Positions 18,467 through 27,113 of a DNA stretch of 64,000 nucleotides are shown here, piece by piece (within the stretch, counting starts at the first letter, position 1; every line of letters begins with the position of its first letter). This stretch comes from an uncultured Oscillospiraceae bacterium (lineage in GTDB: Bacteria > Bacillota > Clostridia > Oscillospirales > Oscillospiraceae), in NCBI GenBank assembly GCA_944387065.1, contig CALXDM010000002.1, forward strand, positions 248,001-312,000. Direction: 5' to 3'. Position numbers and translations under genes: made by a program. Below the pieces are notes generated by a model, which saw nothing but the letters and a program-made list of their open reading frames with translations, did no database searches and was not told where the DNA came from.

Positions 18467-18565
18467 GAAACTTCCCTCCCAACCTGGCCGGAACCCCGGC
18501 CAAAACTGTTGTTTGAGCTTAGTATACTCCTTTCCCAGGGGTTTTCATGAACGCACTGTAAACAA

Positions 18566-18592
18566 TTAGCACTCTCAGAACGAGAGTGCTAA
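18566..18592 (-). promoter_or_regulatory. CIRCE operator (HrcA) of clpB
   Basis: The perfect CIRCE inverted repeat TTAGCACTC-N9-GAGTGCTAA. It also encodes the last residues (ELALSF) and stop of the upstream glycosyltransferase gene, so operator and coding sequence share DNA. A TATACT -10 for clpB lies at 18531-18536. Confidence 0.93.
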
Positions 18593-20179
18593 TTCCTCGT
18601 GGGTCGAAACGCTCCCCTCCTGCCAGGCCACGGCGTAGCCGTCAAAGACCACCGTCTGATAGCCCGCCGCCGCCAGCTCTCCCGCCCGGCCCGCAGGGAT
18701 GAGGTAGGCCGTATCCCCCTCCAGCGCCCCGTAGTCGATGCCGAAGGTGTACCGGCCAAAGCCGGCCACATCCAGGAAGGCAGCCGGGCCTCCGGCGTAG
18801 TCCACGCTGGCGGCGTATACCTCGTGGGGCGTCTGGTCATAGAAGAGGATCTGGGAATAGTAGACGCTGTCGTCCACCGCTACCCGGTCAAACCCCTGCT
18901 GTTTGACGAAGCCCACCGCCTGCCCCACCCCCTGGCGGAAGTGGAGAGCAGTCTCATCGTTGTAGCTGGTAAAGTACACCCCGGCAAAGGCCAGGAAGCA
19001 GCAGGCGTAGGCCGCCGCCGTCAGGGCGGGAACCAGGCGGAGGCGCCGGCACAGCCGGAATAGCTCGTCCACCCCAGCGGTGATGAAGACCAGGGTGTAG
19101 AAGTGCAGGGCGTTGACCCGGTTGATGCTCACGTCGTAGAACATCAGCCCAATGAGCACCGCGCCCAGCGCACCCAGCAGCACCAGGCACTCCCAGCACA
19201 CCCGCCGGGCCCGCAGCGCCTCCGCCGCCCCCCGGACCAGCCGCACTGTCCCCAGCAGCTGGAAGGGCAAACTGATGGGGTAGAACATGCCAAAGCCCTC
19301 CATGGCGTTCCAGGGCAGGAAGTCCCGCTGGAGAAAGATCACATTGCCCAGATCCCAGTAGGAATGGGTGGAAAACAGATTGCGCCAGCTCAGATCACCG
19401 CCCCGCATGGCCGACAGCTTTGGGGCGGAGAACCAGGGGGTGACGATCTCGTCGATCACGTTCAAGTTGACCAGCAAAAACAGCAGCAGGGGCAGGGCCA
19501 GCAGGAACAGTAGCCCCACCGCCGGCAGCAAGTGGCGCAGGGGGAAGCGCCGGCCGGACAACAGCAGGTATGCCCCCCACCCGCACAAGGTGAGGGGGAC
19601 CACCGCCCAGGTGATGGCATAGGCGTACAGCGACACGCCGTAGGCCGCCGCGCTGGCTAGGAGGAACCGGCTGTCCTCCAGCGCGCGCACCAGGAAGTAG
19701 AAGCCGAACAGCAGAAAGGCGGGGGCCAGATTGGACTCCAGCCCCCACCGGCTGAGCAGGATATGCCAGGGGGAGATGGCCAGCAGCCCCAGCCCGATCA
19801 GGGCCGCCCGCCGGGAAATCATGCGCCGCAGCAGGTCGTAAAACACGGGCATGGACAGGCAGGCGCACAGCAGCTGGGGCAGGCGCACGGCAGCCTCAGT
19901 GGGGCCTAGCAGGGCCACAAAGGGAATGGCCAGATAGCTCTCCAGCACATTCATCCCGCTGCCCCAGGAGATGAAGTAGCAGGGAAAGGGATAGCCCCAG
20001 GAGTCCACTCCATAGGTGAGCAGGCTGTACGCCTCGTAGCCGGCGAAGGCCTCATCCTGATTGAATCCGGCAGGGACGGCGCCAAATGCGACCAAGCGCA
20101 CCAACACCCCCAGCAGGATCAGCCCCAGAGGCAGCCACCGCCCCACCCGCGCCCGCCAGCCGGGCCCGGCCAGGGTCAT
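18575..20179 (-). CDS. GT39-like (PMT/ArnT type) membrane glycosyltransferase
   Basis: 534 aa, about 12 hydrophobic helices. After the first helix comes NQDEAFAGYEA, the acidic catalytic loop of GT-C enzymes that use polyprenyl-phosphate sugars. The C-terminal 120 residues form a soluble extracytoplasmic domain. The acceptor is unknown, but a cell-envelope sugar transfer is likely. The ATG overlaps the Rrf2 stop (ATGA). The 3' end contains the clpB CIRCE element. The family call rests on topology and the DE motif, so substrate specificity stays open. Confidence 0.8.
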   Translation of the reverse strand: MTLAGPGWRARVGRWLPLGLILLGVLVRLVAFGAVPAGFNQDEAFAGYEAYSLLTYGVDSWGYPFPCYFISWGSGMNVLESYLAIPFVALLGPTEAAVRLPQLLCACLSMPVFYDLLRRMISRRAALIGLGLLAISPWHILLSRWGLESNLAPAFLLFGFYFLVRALEDSRFLLASAAAYGVSLYAYAITWAVVPLTLCGWGAYLLLSGRRFPLRHLLPAVGLLFLLALPLLLFLLVNLNVIDEIVTPWFSAPKLSAMRGGDLSWRNLFSTHSYWDLGNVIFLQRDFLPWNAMEGFGMFYPISLPFQLLGTVRLVRGAAEALRARRVCWECLVLLGALGAVLIGLMFYDVSINRVNALHFYTLVFITAGVDELFRLCRRLRLVPALTAAAYACCFLAFAGVYFTSYNDETALHFRQGVGQAVGFVKQQGFDRVAVDDSVYYSQILFYDQTPHEVYAASVDYAGGPAAFLDVAGFGRYTFGIDYGALEGDTAYLIPAGRAGELAAAGYQTVVFDGYAVAWQEGSVSTHEELALSF

Positions 20180-20622
20180 GCCAGCTCGGCCGGAGCGGAA
20201 AAGTCCTCCAGCTTGCTGCGCTGGCGCTCCACCAGATCGGCCAAGGTGGTTCTGTCCACCACCTGGGACACCGCCCGGTGGATCTCCTGCCACAGCTCCA
20301 CGGTGACGCACTGGTCGCACCGATCGCAGAACTCCGCGTCGGTGGCGCACTCCACCGGGGCCAGGTCCCCCTCCAGCGGGCGCAGGATCTCCCCCACGGT
20401 ATACTCCTCCGGCCGGCGGGTGAGCCGGTAGCCCCCTCCCGCGCCCCGGATCGCCCGCACCAGGCCCACCCGGGCCAGGGGGGTGACGATCTGCTCTAAG
20501 TACTTATCGCTCAGCTGCTGGCGCTGGGCCACGTCCCGCAGGGAAATCGGGCGGCCCCGGTCATGCATCGCCAGGTCCACCATCAGGCGCAGGGCGTATC
20601 TTCCCTTTGTGGAAATCTTCAT
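20176..20622 (-). CDS. Rrf2-family transcriptional regulator
   Basis: 148 aa. The Rrf2 winged helix begins MKISTKGRYALRLMVDLA, with the recognition helix around SDKYLEQIVTPL and wing GAGGGYRLTR. Cysteines at about 91, 98, 101 and 104 (ECATDAEFCDRCDQC) resemble the IscR Fe-S ligands, so Fe-S or redox sensing is likely; a CymR-type role in cysteine metabolism is the alternative. It is the first gene of a coupled pair with the glycosyltransferase, and an inverted repeat lies upstream. Confidence 0.9.
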   Translation of the reverse strand: MKISTKGRYALRLMVDLAMHDRGRPISLRDVAQRQQLSDKYLEQIVTPLARVGLVRAIRGAGGGYRLTRRPEEYTVGEILRPLEGDLAPVECATDAEFCDRCDQCVTVELWQEIHRAVSQVVDRTTLADLVERQRSKLEDFSAPAELA

Positions 20623-20653
20623 TCCCGATCACCTCAATTCTCTTATCCCTAAA

Positions 20654-20671
20654 ATACCATGATCTCGGTAT
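20654..20671. promoter_or_regulatory. Candidate Rrf2 operator
   Basis: ATACC-N8-GGTAT inverted repeat 32 bp upstream of the rrf2 start, between it and the divergent helicase promoter. It resembles the outer arms of IscR-type sites. Autoregulation is inferred. Confidence 0.45.
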
Positions 20672-20703
20672 GATTTCAAGGGGGGAGTTTTCCCAGGGGC
20701 TAT

Positions 20704-20732
20704 TTGCGCTTTTACGGAAACTATGGTATACT
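20704..20732 (+). promoter_or_regulatory. Promoter of the DEAD-box helicase gene
   Basis: TTGCGC (20704-20709), a 17-bp spacer, TATACT (20727-20732). Confidence 0.6.
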
Positions 20733-20776
20733 ATCCAAACTACCTTGTCAATCCGGCCAAAGAGAGGGAGTGCGTC

Positions 20777-21979
20777 ATGGAAATCAACGGCGAAGTGGTA
20801 TCGGACATCTACGATTACGCGGACATGGATCTGTCAGAGGCCACCCGGAAGGCCCTGGCGCACAAAGGCTACACCCGGGCCACCGCCATCCAGGGCGGGG
20901 CCATCCCCTTCTTCCTGCAGTGGCGGGACGTGGTGGCCAAGGCCCCCACGGGCACGGGTAAGACCTATGCCTTTGGCATACCCATGGTGGAGCATGTGGA
21001 CCCGGAGTCCGACCAGATCCAGGGCCTGATCTTGGCCCCCACCCGGGAACTGGCTCTCCAGATCCGGGATGAGCTGCGGGATCTGTGCGCCTTCCGGGAT
21101 GGGGTGCGGGTGGTGTGCCTATACGGGGGACAGCCCATCGACAAGCAGATCACCCAGCTGAAGCACAACCCCCAGATCGTGGTGGCCACCCCCGGCCGGC
21201 TCATGGATCACATGAAGCGGCGCACCGTGCGGCTGGACGGGGTGCAGACGGTGGTGCTGGACGAGGCCGACCGGATGCTGGACATGGGCTTTATCCAGGA
21301 CGTGACCCGCATCCTGGACCAGATCCCCCACCGGCGTAACCTGGGGCTGTTTTCGGCCACCATCAGCCGGGAGGTGATGGACATCTCCTGGGTGTACCAA
21401 CGGGACCCGGCGGAGATCACCGTGCGCCCGGTGGAGGACAACCGCCCGGACATCCAGCAATATCAAGTGGAGCTAGCCGGACGGGAGCAAAAGCTAGACA
21501 CCCTGCTGGCCCTGCTCCAGGCCGGGGGCTACGAGCGGGCCATCGCCTTTTGCAACACCAAGAACATGGCCGACCGGCTGGCCGGGCTGCTGCAGATGCG
21601 AGGGGTAACCTGCCAGGCCATCCACGGGGACATCCAGCAGCGTCTGCGGGAGCAGACCCTGAAGCGCTTCCGGGAGGGCAAGCTGCAAGTGCTAGCCGCC
21701 ACCGATGTGGCGGCCCGGGGGCTGGACATTGACGATGTGGACGCGGTGTTCAACTACGACGTGCCCGACGAGCAGGAGGCCTACGTCCACCGCATCGGCC
21801 GCACCGGCCGGGCCAAGAAGCATGGGGTGGCCTACACCCTGGTGGCCACCGTCACCGAGTCGGTGAAGATGAGGGACATCGCCCGGAACACCCGTATGGA
21901 TATCCGCCTGCTCAAGTACGACCAAGACGGCTGCCTGACCCTGGTAGATTCCGCCCCCGGCGGGGAGCATCCGGCATAA
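20777..21979 (+). CDS. DEAD-box ATP-dependent RNA helicase
   Basis: 400 aa. Q-motif region, motif I APTGTGKT, Ia PTRELALQ, II VLDEADRM, III FSATIS, V ATDVAARGLDID and VI HRIGRTGRAKKHG are all present, so both RecA lobes are complete. There is no RNA-binding C-terminal extension, unlike DbpA/CshA. Likely functions are RNA unwinding in ribosome assembly or cold adaptation. The start at 20777 follows AGGGAG; the upstream in-frame codons contain the promoter -10. Confidence 0.93.
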   Translation: MEINGEVVSDIYDYADMDLSEATRKALAHKGYTRATAIQGGAIPFFLQWRDVVAKAPTGTGKTYAFGIPMVEHVDPESDQIQGLILAPTRELALQIRDELRDLCAFRDGVRVVCLYGGQPIDKQITQLKHNPQIVVATPGRLMDHMKRRTVRLDGVQTVVLDEADRMLDMGFIQDVTRILDQIPHRRNLGLFSATISREVMDISWVYQRDPAEITVRPVEDNRPDIQQYQVELAGREQKLDTLLALLQAGGYERAIAFCNTKNMADRLAGLLQMRGVTCQAIHGDIQQRLREQTLKRFREGKLQVLAATDVAARGLDIDDVDAVFNYDVPDEQEAYVHRIGRTGRAKKHGVAYTLVATVTESVKMRDIARNTRMDIRLLKYDQDGCLTLVDSAPGGEHPA

Positions 21980-22057
21980 GGGCAGGGGCCTTGGCCGTCG
22001 AGGAAACTTCCTCATGCCCCTTCTGGGGCGGACTGACTTAACTGGGAGGGACGCGCC

Positions 22058-22834
22058 ATGATCCTTCGCGTGCTGGCAGTAGGCGACGTGGTGGGGGAGT
22101 CCGGGCTGGACTTCCTGTGCCGCCACCTGCCCGCCCTACGCAAGCTCCACGGGATCCACTTCACCGTGGTCAACGGGGAGAACGCGGCCAGCAACGGCCT
22201 GCTGCCCGACCAGGCCCAGGCCATCCTGAACGCCGGAGCGGATGTGATTACCCTGGGCAATCACACCTGGGACAAGCGGCAGATCGTCCCACTGCTGGAC
22301 GAGTGCCCCTACCTGCTACGCCCGGCCAACTACACCGCCCGGGCCCCCGGCCGGGGCTGGGGGATCTTCGACGGGCCCCAGGGCCTGCGCCTGCGGGTAG
22401 TCAACCTCATCGGCCGGTGGGGAATGGACAGCAACTTCGACAACCCCTTCTCCACCGTGGACGCCATCTTGGCCCAGGGGGAGGCGGAGCTCACCCTGGC
22501 TGACTTTCACGGCGAAGCCACCAGCGAAAAGGGGGCCATGGCCTGGCACCTGGACGGCCGGGCCCAGGCCCTTTGGGGCACCCACACCCACGTGCCCACC
22601 GCCGACTGCCAGGTATTGCCCCAGGGTTTGGGCTTCGTCACCGACCTGGGCATGACCGGGCCCACCCAGTCGGTGATCGGCATCCGGCCCGAGCAGGCGG
22701 TCAATCGCTTCCTGGGCGGCCTGCCCCAGCGGTTCCAGCCAGCCCCCGGCCCCTGCCGGATGGACGCGGTCCTCTTCGAGGTGGACACCGCCCAGCGCCA
22801 GTGCATCGGGGTGCGCCGGGTGGATATCTGCTAA
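22058..22834 (+). CDS. ymdB: YmdB-type metallophosphoesterase (TIGR00282)
   Basis: 258 aa. Metal-binding motifs in order: GDVVGE, NGEN(A)AS, LGNHTWD, DFHGEATSEK and GTHTHVPTAD. B. subtilis YmdB is a dinuclear-metal 2',3'-cyclic nucleotide phosphodiesterase that controls the biofilm/motility switch. The family in Clostridia is often linked to sporulation genes. GGGAGGG-type ribosome site. Followed by a clear terminator. Confidence 0.93.
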   Translation: MILRVLAVGDVVGESGLDFLCRHLPALRKLHGIHFTVVNGENAASNGLLPDQAQAILNAGADVITLGNHTWDKRQIVPLLDECPYLLRPANYTARAPGRGWGIFDGPQGLRLRVVNLIGRWGMDSNFDNPFSTVDAILAQGEAELTLADFHGEATSEKGAMAWHLDGRAQALWGTHTHVPTADCQVLPQGLGFVTDLGMTGPTQSVIGIRPEQAVNRFLGGLPQRFQPAPGPCRMDAVLFEVDTAQRQCIGVRRVDIC

Positions 22835-22868
22835 GCCCCCCGGAAGCCTGCCTACCCTCCTGATCAAT

Positions 22869-22911
22869 GCCCTTGCCCCTTCCCTGTCGGGATCTGGGGC
22901 AAGGGCTATTA
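22869..22911 (+). terminator. Terminator after ymdB
   Basis: 11-bp stem GCCCTTGCCCC (22869-22879) and complement (22896-22906), then TATTATAG. Confidence 0.7.
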
Positions 22912-23012
22912 TAGTCCGTTTTATGGGACTTCTCCTTTGCTATCCTATCCCCAGAAGGAAGCAAAAGCCCCCTTGGCCCCCGGGCCGGGCGGGACGGAAA
23001 GGAGGGGTTTCC

Positions 23013-23129
23013 ATGTACGAGATCCGGCAGGTACGCGGCCATGTGGAGGTCTATCTGAACGGCCGCTTCTGCTTCTCGGCCGACACCCGCAGCGAGGCCC
23101 AGGCCGAGCTGGACGCCCTCATCGCCTGA
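23013..23129 (+). CDS. 38-residue conserved-looking small protein
   Basis: MYEIRQVRGHVEVYLNGRF followed by a short helix ending EAQAELDALIA. It has an excellent GGAAAGGAGGGG ribosome site ten bases upstream and codon usage like its neighbours. The pattern (beta hairpin then amphipathic helix) is like short Firmicute proteins often left unannotated. Function unknown. It is followed by a strong terminator at 23260, so it is a self-contained transcription unit. Confidence 0.7.
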   Translation: MYEIRQVRGHVEVYLNGRFCFSADTRSEAQAELDALIA

Positions 23130-23259
23130 GCGGCCCGGCCTGTGGCCGCCGCATTCACGTTTGAGGGTGGGTTTAGAGTTATAGCCGGTATGCTAATGCA
23201 AACAGCTTCCGATCCGCCCAGCCCCATCCCTTCTCCCCCTGGGCCAGGGATCCAGCAGG

Positions 23260-23303
23260 CCGCGGAGGGCCGCCTGCCGGCAGCCCTCCGCGGGTGTTTT
23301 TTG
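23260..23303 (+). terminator. Intrinsic terminator after the small gene
   Basis: Stem CCGCGGAGGGC (23260-23270) with complement (23283-23293), an internal CTGCCGGCAG loop-stem, then GTGTTTTTTG. Confidence 0.85.
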
Positions 23304-23329
23304 TCCTGTTGGGATCAATGGGGTACGGC

Positions 23330-24691
23330 TCAGCCGAAGAAGTAGTCCCAGGGGTCAAAGTAGCCCTGGCCACCGTTGACGCTTCCCGTCTGCTGGGGCG
23401 CGGGGTCGGATGGCTCCTCCTGCTGGCTCTGGGTGGTGCTGGTCTGCTCGTCAAAGGTCAGGGACAGCTCCAGGGTCTCCCCAGAGCGGTACACCGTCAC
23501 CGTCACCGTGTCCCCCGCCCGGTAGGAGTTCTTCACCGAGGTGAGCTGGGCCACGCCGGTGATCTCGGTGTCGTCAATGGCGGTGATGATGTCCCCGGGC
23601 CGGATGCCAGCGGTCTCGGCACAGGAGCCCTCTTCCACGCTGTTCACATATACCCCCGCAGGCCAGCCAAAGGTCTGCCTGTGCTGCTCGGTCACATCCG
23701 TGGGGGACAGGATGCCCATGTAGGGCCGGCCGGTGACATAACCGTACTCCATGTAGTCGGTGATGATGTCGATCACATCGTTGATGGGGATGGCAAAGCC
23801 GATGCCCTCAATGGAAGCGGTGGAGCTGTCCCCATTGTTGGACAGCTTAGCCGAGGTGATGCCCACCACCCGGCCATACCGGTCGAACAGGGGGCCGCCG
23901 GAGTTGCCAGAGTTGATGGTGCAGTCGGTCTGGATCATGTTCATCACGGTGCCGTCGCTCATGGTCACCGAGCGGCCAACCCCGGAGACATAGCCCGAGG
24001 TCTGGGAGAAGGAGTAGCTACCCAGGGCGTTTCCAATGGTGGACACCTGCTCACCCACGATCAGGCTGTCCGAATCGCCCAGCACCACCGGCTTCAGTCC
24101 GGTGACGTCGATCTTCAGCACCGCCACGTCGTTGAGCTCCTCCCCACCGATGTAGGACGCGTCATAGCTCTCCCCGTTGTTCAGCGTCACCCGGATGGAG
24201 GAGGCCCCGTCCACCACATGGTAATTGGTGACGATGTAGCCGTCCTGGCTGATGATGAAGCCCGATCCGGCGGAGGTGGCCTGATACTGCTGCCAGCCCT
24301 GCTGCACGGTGGTCTGGGCATTGATGTTCACGCAGGAGTCCACGTAGGAGGCGTAGATCTCCTCCAGGCTCATCTCGCTCAATCCGTCGGCCTGCTGGAT
24401 GCTCACCTGGGTGGTGGGCGTGTTGTTCTGGTAGATGGTGGTGGAGCCGGAGTGGCCGCCGGACAGGGCCTGATAGGCCGCCGCGCCGCCCACCCCCGCG
24501 CCGCCGCCCACCAGGGCACAACACAGCACCAGGGCCACTGCCTTACCCGCGCCTGCCTTCCCCTTGGCCTTCTTGGGCCGGGGCGAGGCTGGCCCCTGGG
24601 AATCTGGCTGGTAGTTGTAGCTATAATGGTAGGTGGAGCCGTTGTCCGGCCCGAACCCACCGTAGCCGCTGCGGTTGTTGTCTTCGTACAT
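23330..24691 (-). CDS. HtrA/DegP-like membrane-anchored serine protease
   Basis: 453 aa. A cytoplasmic N-terminus of about 50 residues, rich in Gly/Tyr/Asn, leads to one membrane helix (about 52-78). The trypsin-like domain has His in TNYHVVDG, Asp in LNDVAVLKID and Ser in TINSGNSGGPLF. A PDZ domain (about 330-425) and a Gln/Pro/Gly tail follow. It degrades misfolded exported proteins outside the membrane. The start is the ATG of MYEDN, eight bases after AAGGAG; a GTG three codons earlier overlaps that site. Confidence 0.94.
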   Translation of the reverse strand: MYEDNNRSGYGGFGPDNGSTYHYSYNYQPDSQGPASPRPKKAKGKAGAGKAVALVLCCALVGGGAGVGGAAAYQALSGGHSGSTTIYQNNTPTTQVSIQQADGLSEMSLEEIYASYVDSCVNINAQTTVQQGWQQYQATSAGSGFIISQDGYIVTNYHVVDGASSIRVTLNNGESYDASYIGGEELNDVAVLKIDVTGLKPVVLGDSDSLIVGEQVSTIGNALGSYSFSQTSGYVSGVGRSVTMSDGTVMNMIQTDCTINSGNSGGPLFDRYGRVVGITSAKLSNNGDSSTASIEGIGFAIPINDVIDIITDYMEYGYVTGRPYMGILSPTDVTEQHRQTFGWPAGVYVNSVEEGSCAETAGIRPGDIITAIDDTEITGVAQLTSVKNSYRAGDTVTVTVYRSGETLELSLTFDEQTSTTQSQQEEPSDPAPQQTGSVNGGQGYFDPWDYFFG

Positions 24692-24834
24692 TGCGCTCAC
24701 TCCTTCTGGGATGGGGACGTCCCCGACCGTCTATTTGGTTTACGTGTTCAGCATAGCCAAGAAATATGTCCATAGTATGACACAGTTCCAAATTGATTTT
24801 GAACAATCACTGAACGGTTTTTGAAGCGGGCCGA

Positions 24835-25995
24835 TCACCGCCGCTGCCCCGCTTGGAGGATGGCCAGCACGTCCCGGGCCGCGGCGCGCAGGTCGGCCAC
24901 GGCCGGGGCGAACACCCCCAGGCGGCCCAGGTTGAGCAGCACCAGCAGCAGGATGGGCCCCACGATCATCCCCAGCACGCCCCCCAGGCGCATCCCGGCA
25001 TAGATGCCCACCAGGGACAGGATGGGGGGCAGACCAGTCTGGTCGCCCAGGATCTTGGGCTCCCCCAGCCGGCGGAACAGAGCGATGGCCCCCCAGATCA
25101 CCATCAGCTGGCCCGCATGGGCATAGCTGCCCAGGATCAGATCCACCGCTGCCCAGGGCACCATGACGGTGCCCGCCCCGATAATGGGGATGAAGTCCAG
25201 CACCGCGAGGAGGACCGCCAACAGCAACCCATAGGGCTGGCCGATGAGCACAAACCCCACTGCCAAGATCAGGAACACCACCAGGGAGAGCAGCAGCTGG
25301 CTCTTCAGATATCCTCCAAAGGCCTGTACGAACAACTGCTTCACCGTGGCGCCGAAGGCCCGGGTGTCCGCGGGCACCTGGTCGGTAACCAGAAAGCGCA
25401 GGCGGGGATAGTCGGCGGTGATGAGGTAGCTGGCCATGATGAATACCACCGTGCTCACCGCAAAAGCGGTCACATCGGACACCAGGGCAGGGGCTTGCCC
25501 GGCCAGGGAGGCCACCCAGCCGGCCACATCCAAGCTCTCCAGCCAGTTGCCCAGGCTGTCCATCAGCCCTTCCCCAGTGGACAGCAGCCCCCGGGGCAGC
25601 AGGTCTTGAAAGCGGCTGAACCAGTCCGCCAGCGCGTCCGCCGTGCTGTCCATGGCGGCCAGCAGCGACGGCCAGTTGTCCAGCAGAGAGCGGATCTGCC
25701 CCACCGCCATGACGCCCAGCCCGTACAGCACCCCGCCCAGGGCGCAGAAGATCAGCACGATCAGCACCAGGGAGATCGCCTTGCGGGAGACGGACAGGCG
25801 CCGGTGCAGCCAGCGCACCGGGGGATTGAGCAGCCAGGCCGCCATCAGCGCCAGCACGAAGGGGCCCAGCAGCCCCAGCAGAAAGGGCCCCACATGGCGC
25901 AGCAACAGCCAGGCGGCCACCACCAATCCTCCCCGGATTCCCAAGCGCACCCACAGCGCCCCCCGGGCCCGCCAGTCCAGCGGCTGCTGTTGCAT
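24835..25995 (-). CDS. ytvI: AI-2E/YtvI-family membrane protein (sporulation-type permease)
   Basis: 386 aa with about eight helices in the AI-2E exporter arrangement: two N-terminal hairpins, a long amphipathic region (about 85-160), then a helical block with the conserved DFIPIIGAGTVMVPWA and LGEPKILGDQTGLPPILSLVGIYAG. These match the YtvI sporulation subgroup. What it transports is unknown. GGGGGGATT precedes the ATG. It lies downstream of the auxin-efflux-type carrier gene on the same strand. Confidence 0.85.
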   Translation of the reverse strand: MQQQPLDWRARGALWVRLGIRGGLVVAAWLLLRHVGPFLLGLLGPFVLALMAAWLLNPPVRWLHRRLSVSRKAISLVLIVLIFCALGGVLYGLGVMAVGQIRSLLDNWPSLLAAMDSTADALADWFSRFQDLLPRGLLSTGEGLMDSLGNWLESLDVAGWVASLAGQAPALVSDVTAFAVSTVVFIMASYLITADYPRLRFLVTDQVPADTRAFGATVKQLFVQAFGGYLKSQLLLSLVVFLILAVGFVLIGQPYGLLLAVLLAVLDFIPIIGAGTVMVPWAAVDLILGSYAHAGQLMVIWGAIALFRRLGEPKILGDQTGLPPILSLVGIYAGMRLGGVLGMIVGPILLLVLLNLGRLGVFAPAVADLRAAARDVLAILQAGQRR

Positions 25996-26033
25996 CTCAA
26001 TCCCCCCTCTCTTGCCTGTGCCCTTCCCGCCGC

Positions 26034-26966
26034 TTACCCACCGGCCAACTGGCCGGCCAGCACCGCCACCACGGGCAGGGTGAGGATGCTCAGCAAATTG
26101 GACAGGGCCACCAGCCGGGCGGCCAAGGCGGTGTCCTGCCCGGCCAACTGGCACATCAGCCCGGCGGCCCCCGCCACCGGGCATCCGGCCAGGATGGCCA
26201 CGGCCTGATAGGTCACCGCGTCCAGCCGGAAGGGCAGCAACACCAGCATGGTCAGCACCGGCACCGCCAACAGCTTGATGGCGCACACCACATACAGCGT
26301 CCTGGACCGGACCAGGGCGGGCAGGTCCACCGCCGCCATCTGCGCCCCAATGACCACCATGGCCAGCGGGGTGTTCAGGCTGCCCACATACCCCACCGCC
26401 TGGACCGCCGGCCCGGGCAAGGGCACGGCCAAGGCGAATAGGAGCACGGCGGCGGCAAACCCAACCACCCCGGGGTTGAGCAGCATCTTCCGGGGGGAGA
26501 TCTGGGCCCGCCCCCCCATCAGCCAGGCCCCGTGGGACCAGATGCTGATGTTGAACACCGCCATGCACGTCACCGTGGCCAGCATGCCCCCGCTGCCCAG
26601 CACCGCCAGGATCAGCGGCACCCCCATGAAGCTGGTGTTGCCATAGATCGCGGCAAAGCGCAGCACTCCCCGCTCCTGTTGGAGAGCGCGGCGGAAGCAC
26701 AGTTGGAGCAGCGCCATATTCAGCAGGTAGGTGCCCACCAGCACCCCGCCGGCGACCAAAAGCTGGCGCACCGTGGCGGCATTGCGCTGCTGGCCCAGGA
26801 AAGTGTCGATCATGATGGCCGGGGTGACCACATACAGCAGCAGAAAGGACAGCTGGGACAGGGTCTGCCCCGACAGCAGCCCCCGCCGCCCCAGAAAGAA
26901 CCCCACCCCCATGAGCAGGAACAGGGTGAGCACGCTGCCCCCCACCACCTGGGCACTGTCCAGCAT
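26034..26966 (-). CDS. Auxin efflux carrier (AEC) family transporter
   Basis: About 310 aa, ten hydrophobic helices in two halves, with the family motifs GVGFFLGRRGLLS, FAAIYGNTSFMGVPLI and CPVAGAAGLMCQLAG. These export small organic acids such as malate or citrate in bacteria; the substrate is unknown here. The start is uncertain: ATG 26966 has a G5 run four bases upstream, while a GTG at 26978 has AGGTG at good spacing. Its promoter overlaps the divergent promoter of the ABC exporter. Confidence 0.9.
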   Translation of the reverse strand: MLDSAQVVGGSVLTLFLLMGVGFFLGRRGLLSGQTLSQLSFLLLYVVTPAIMIDTFLGQQRNAATVRQLLVAGGVLVGTYLLNMALLQLCFRRALQQERGVLRFAAIYGNTSFMGVPLILAVLGSGGMLATVTCMAVFNISIWSHGAWLMGGRAQISPRKMLLNPGVVGFAAAVLLFALAVPLPGPAVQAVGYVGSLNTPLAMVVIGAQMAAVDLPALVRSRTLYVVCAIKLLAVPVLTMLVLLPFRLDAVTYQAVAILAGCPVAGAAGLMCQLAGQDTALAARLVALSNLLSILTLPVVAVLAGQLAGG

Positions 26967-27021
26967 TTGCCCCCACACGGCCGTGCACCTCACCTTCCCC
27001 GCAAACTCTCATATGCTGTGT

Positions 27022-27072
27022 ATTATACCGCCCCGGCGCCGGATTGACAACCCCGGATGGGCGGGTTATACT
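27022..27072. promoter_or_regulatory. Overlapping divergent promoters
   Basis: Rightward: TTGACA (27044-27049), 17 bp, TATACT (27067-27072). Leftward: TTGTCA (27045-27050), 17 bp, TATAAT (27022-27027). The two -35 boxes occupy the same bases, so RNA polymerase can use only one direction at a time. Confidence 0.8.
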
Positions 27073-27113
27073 AAAATCTCGCCCGTTTGGCGCGGGCAAA
27101 GGAGGTTTCCCCC

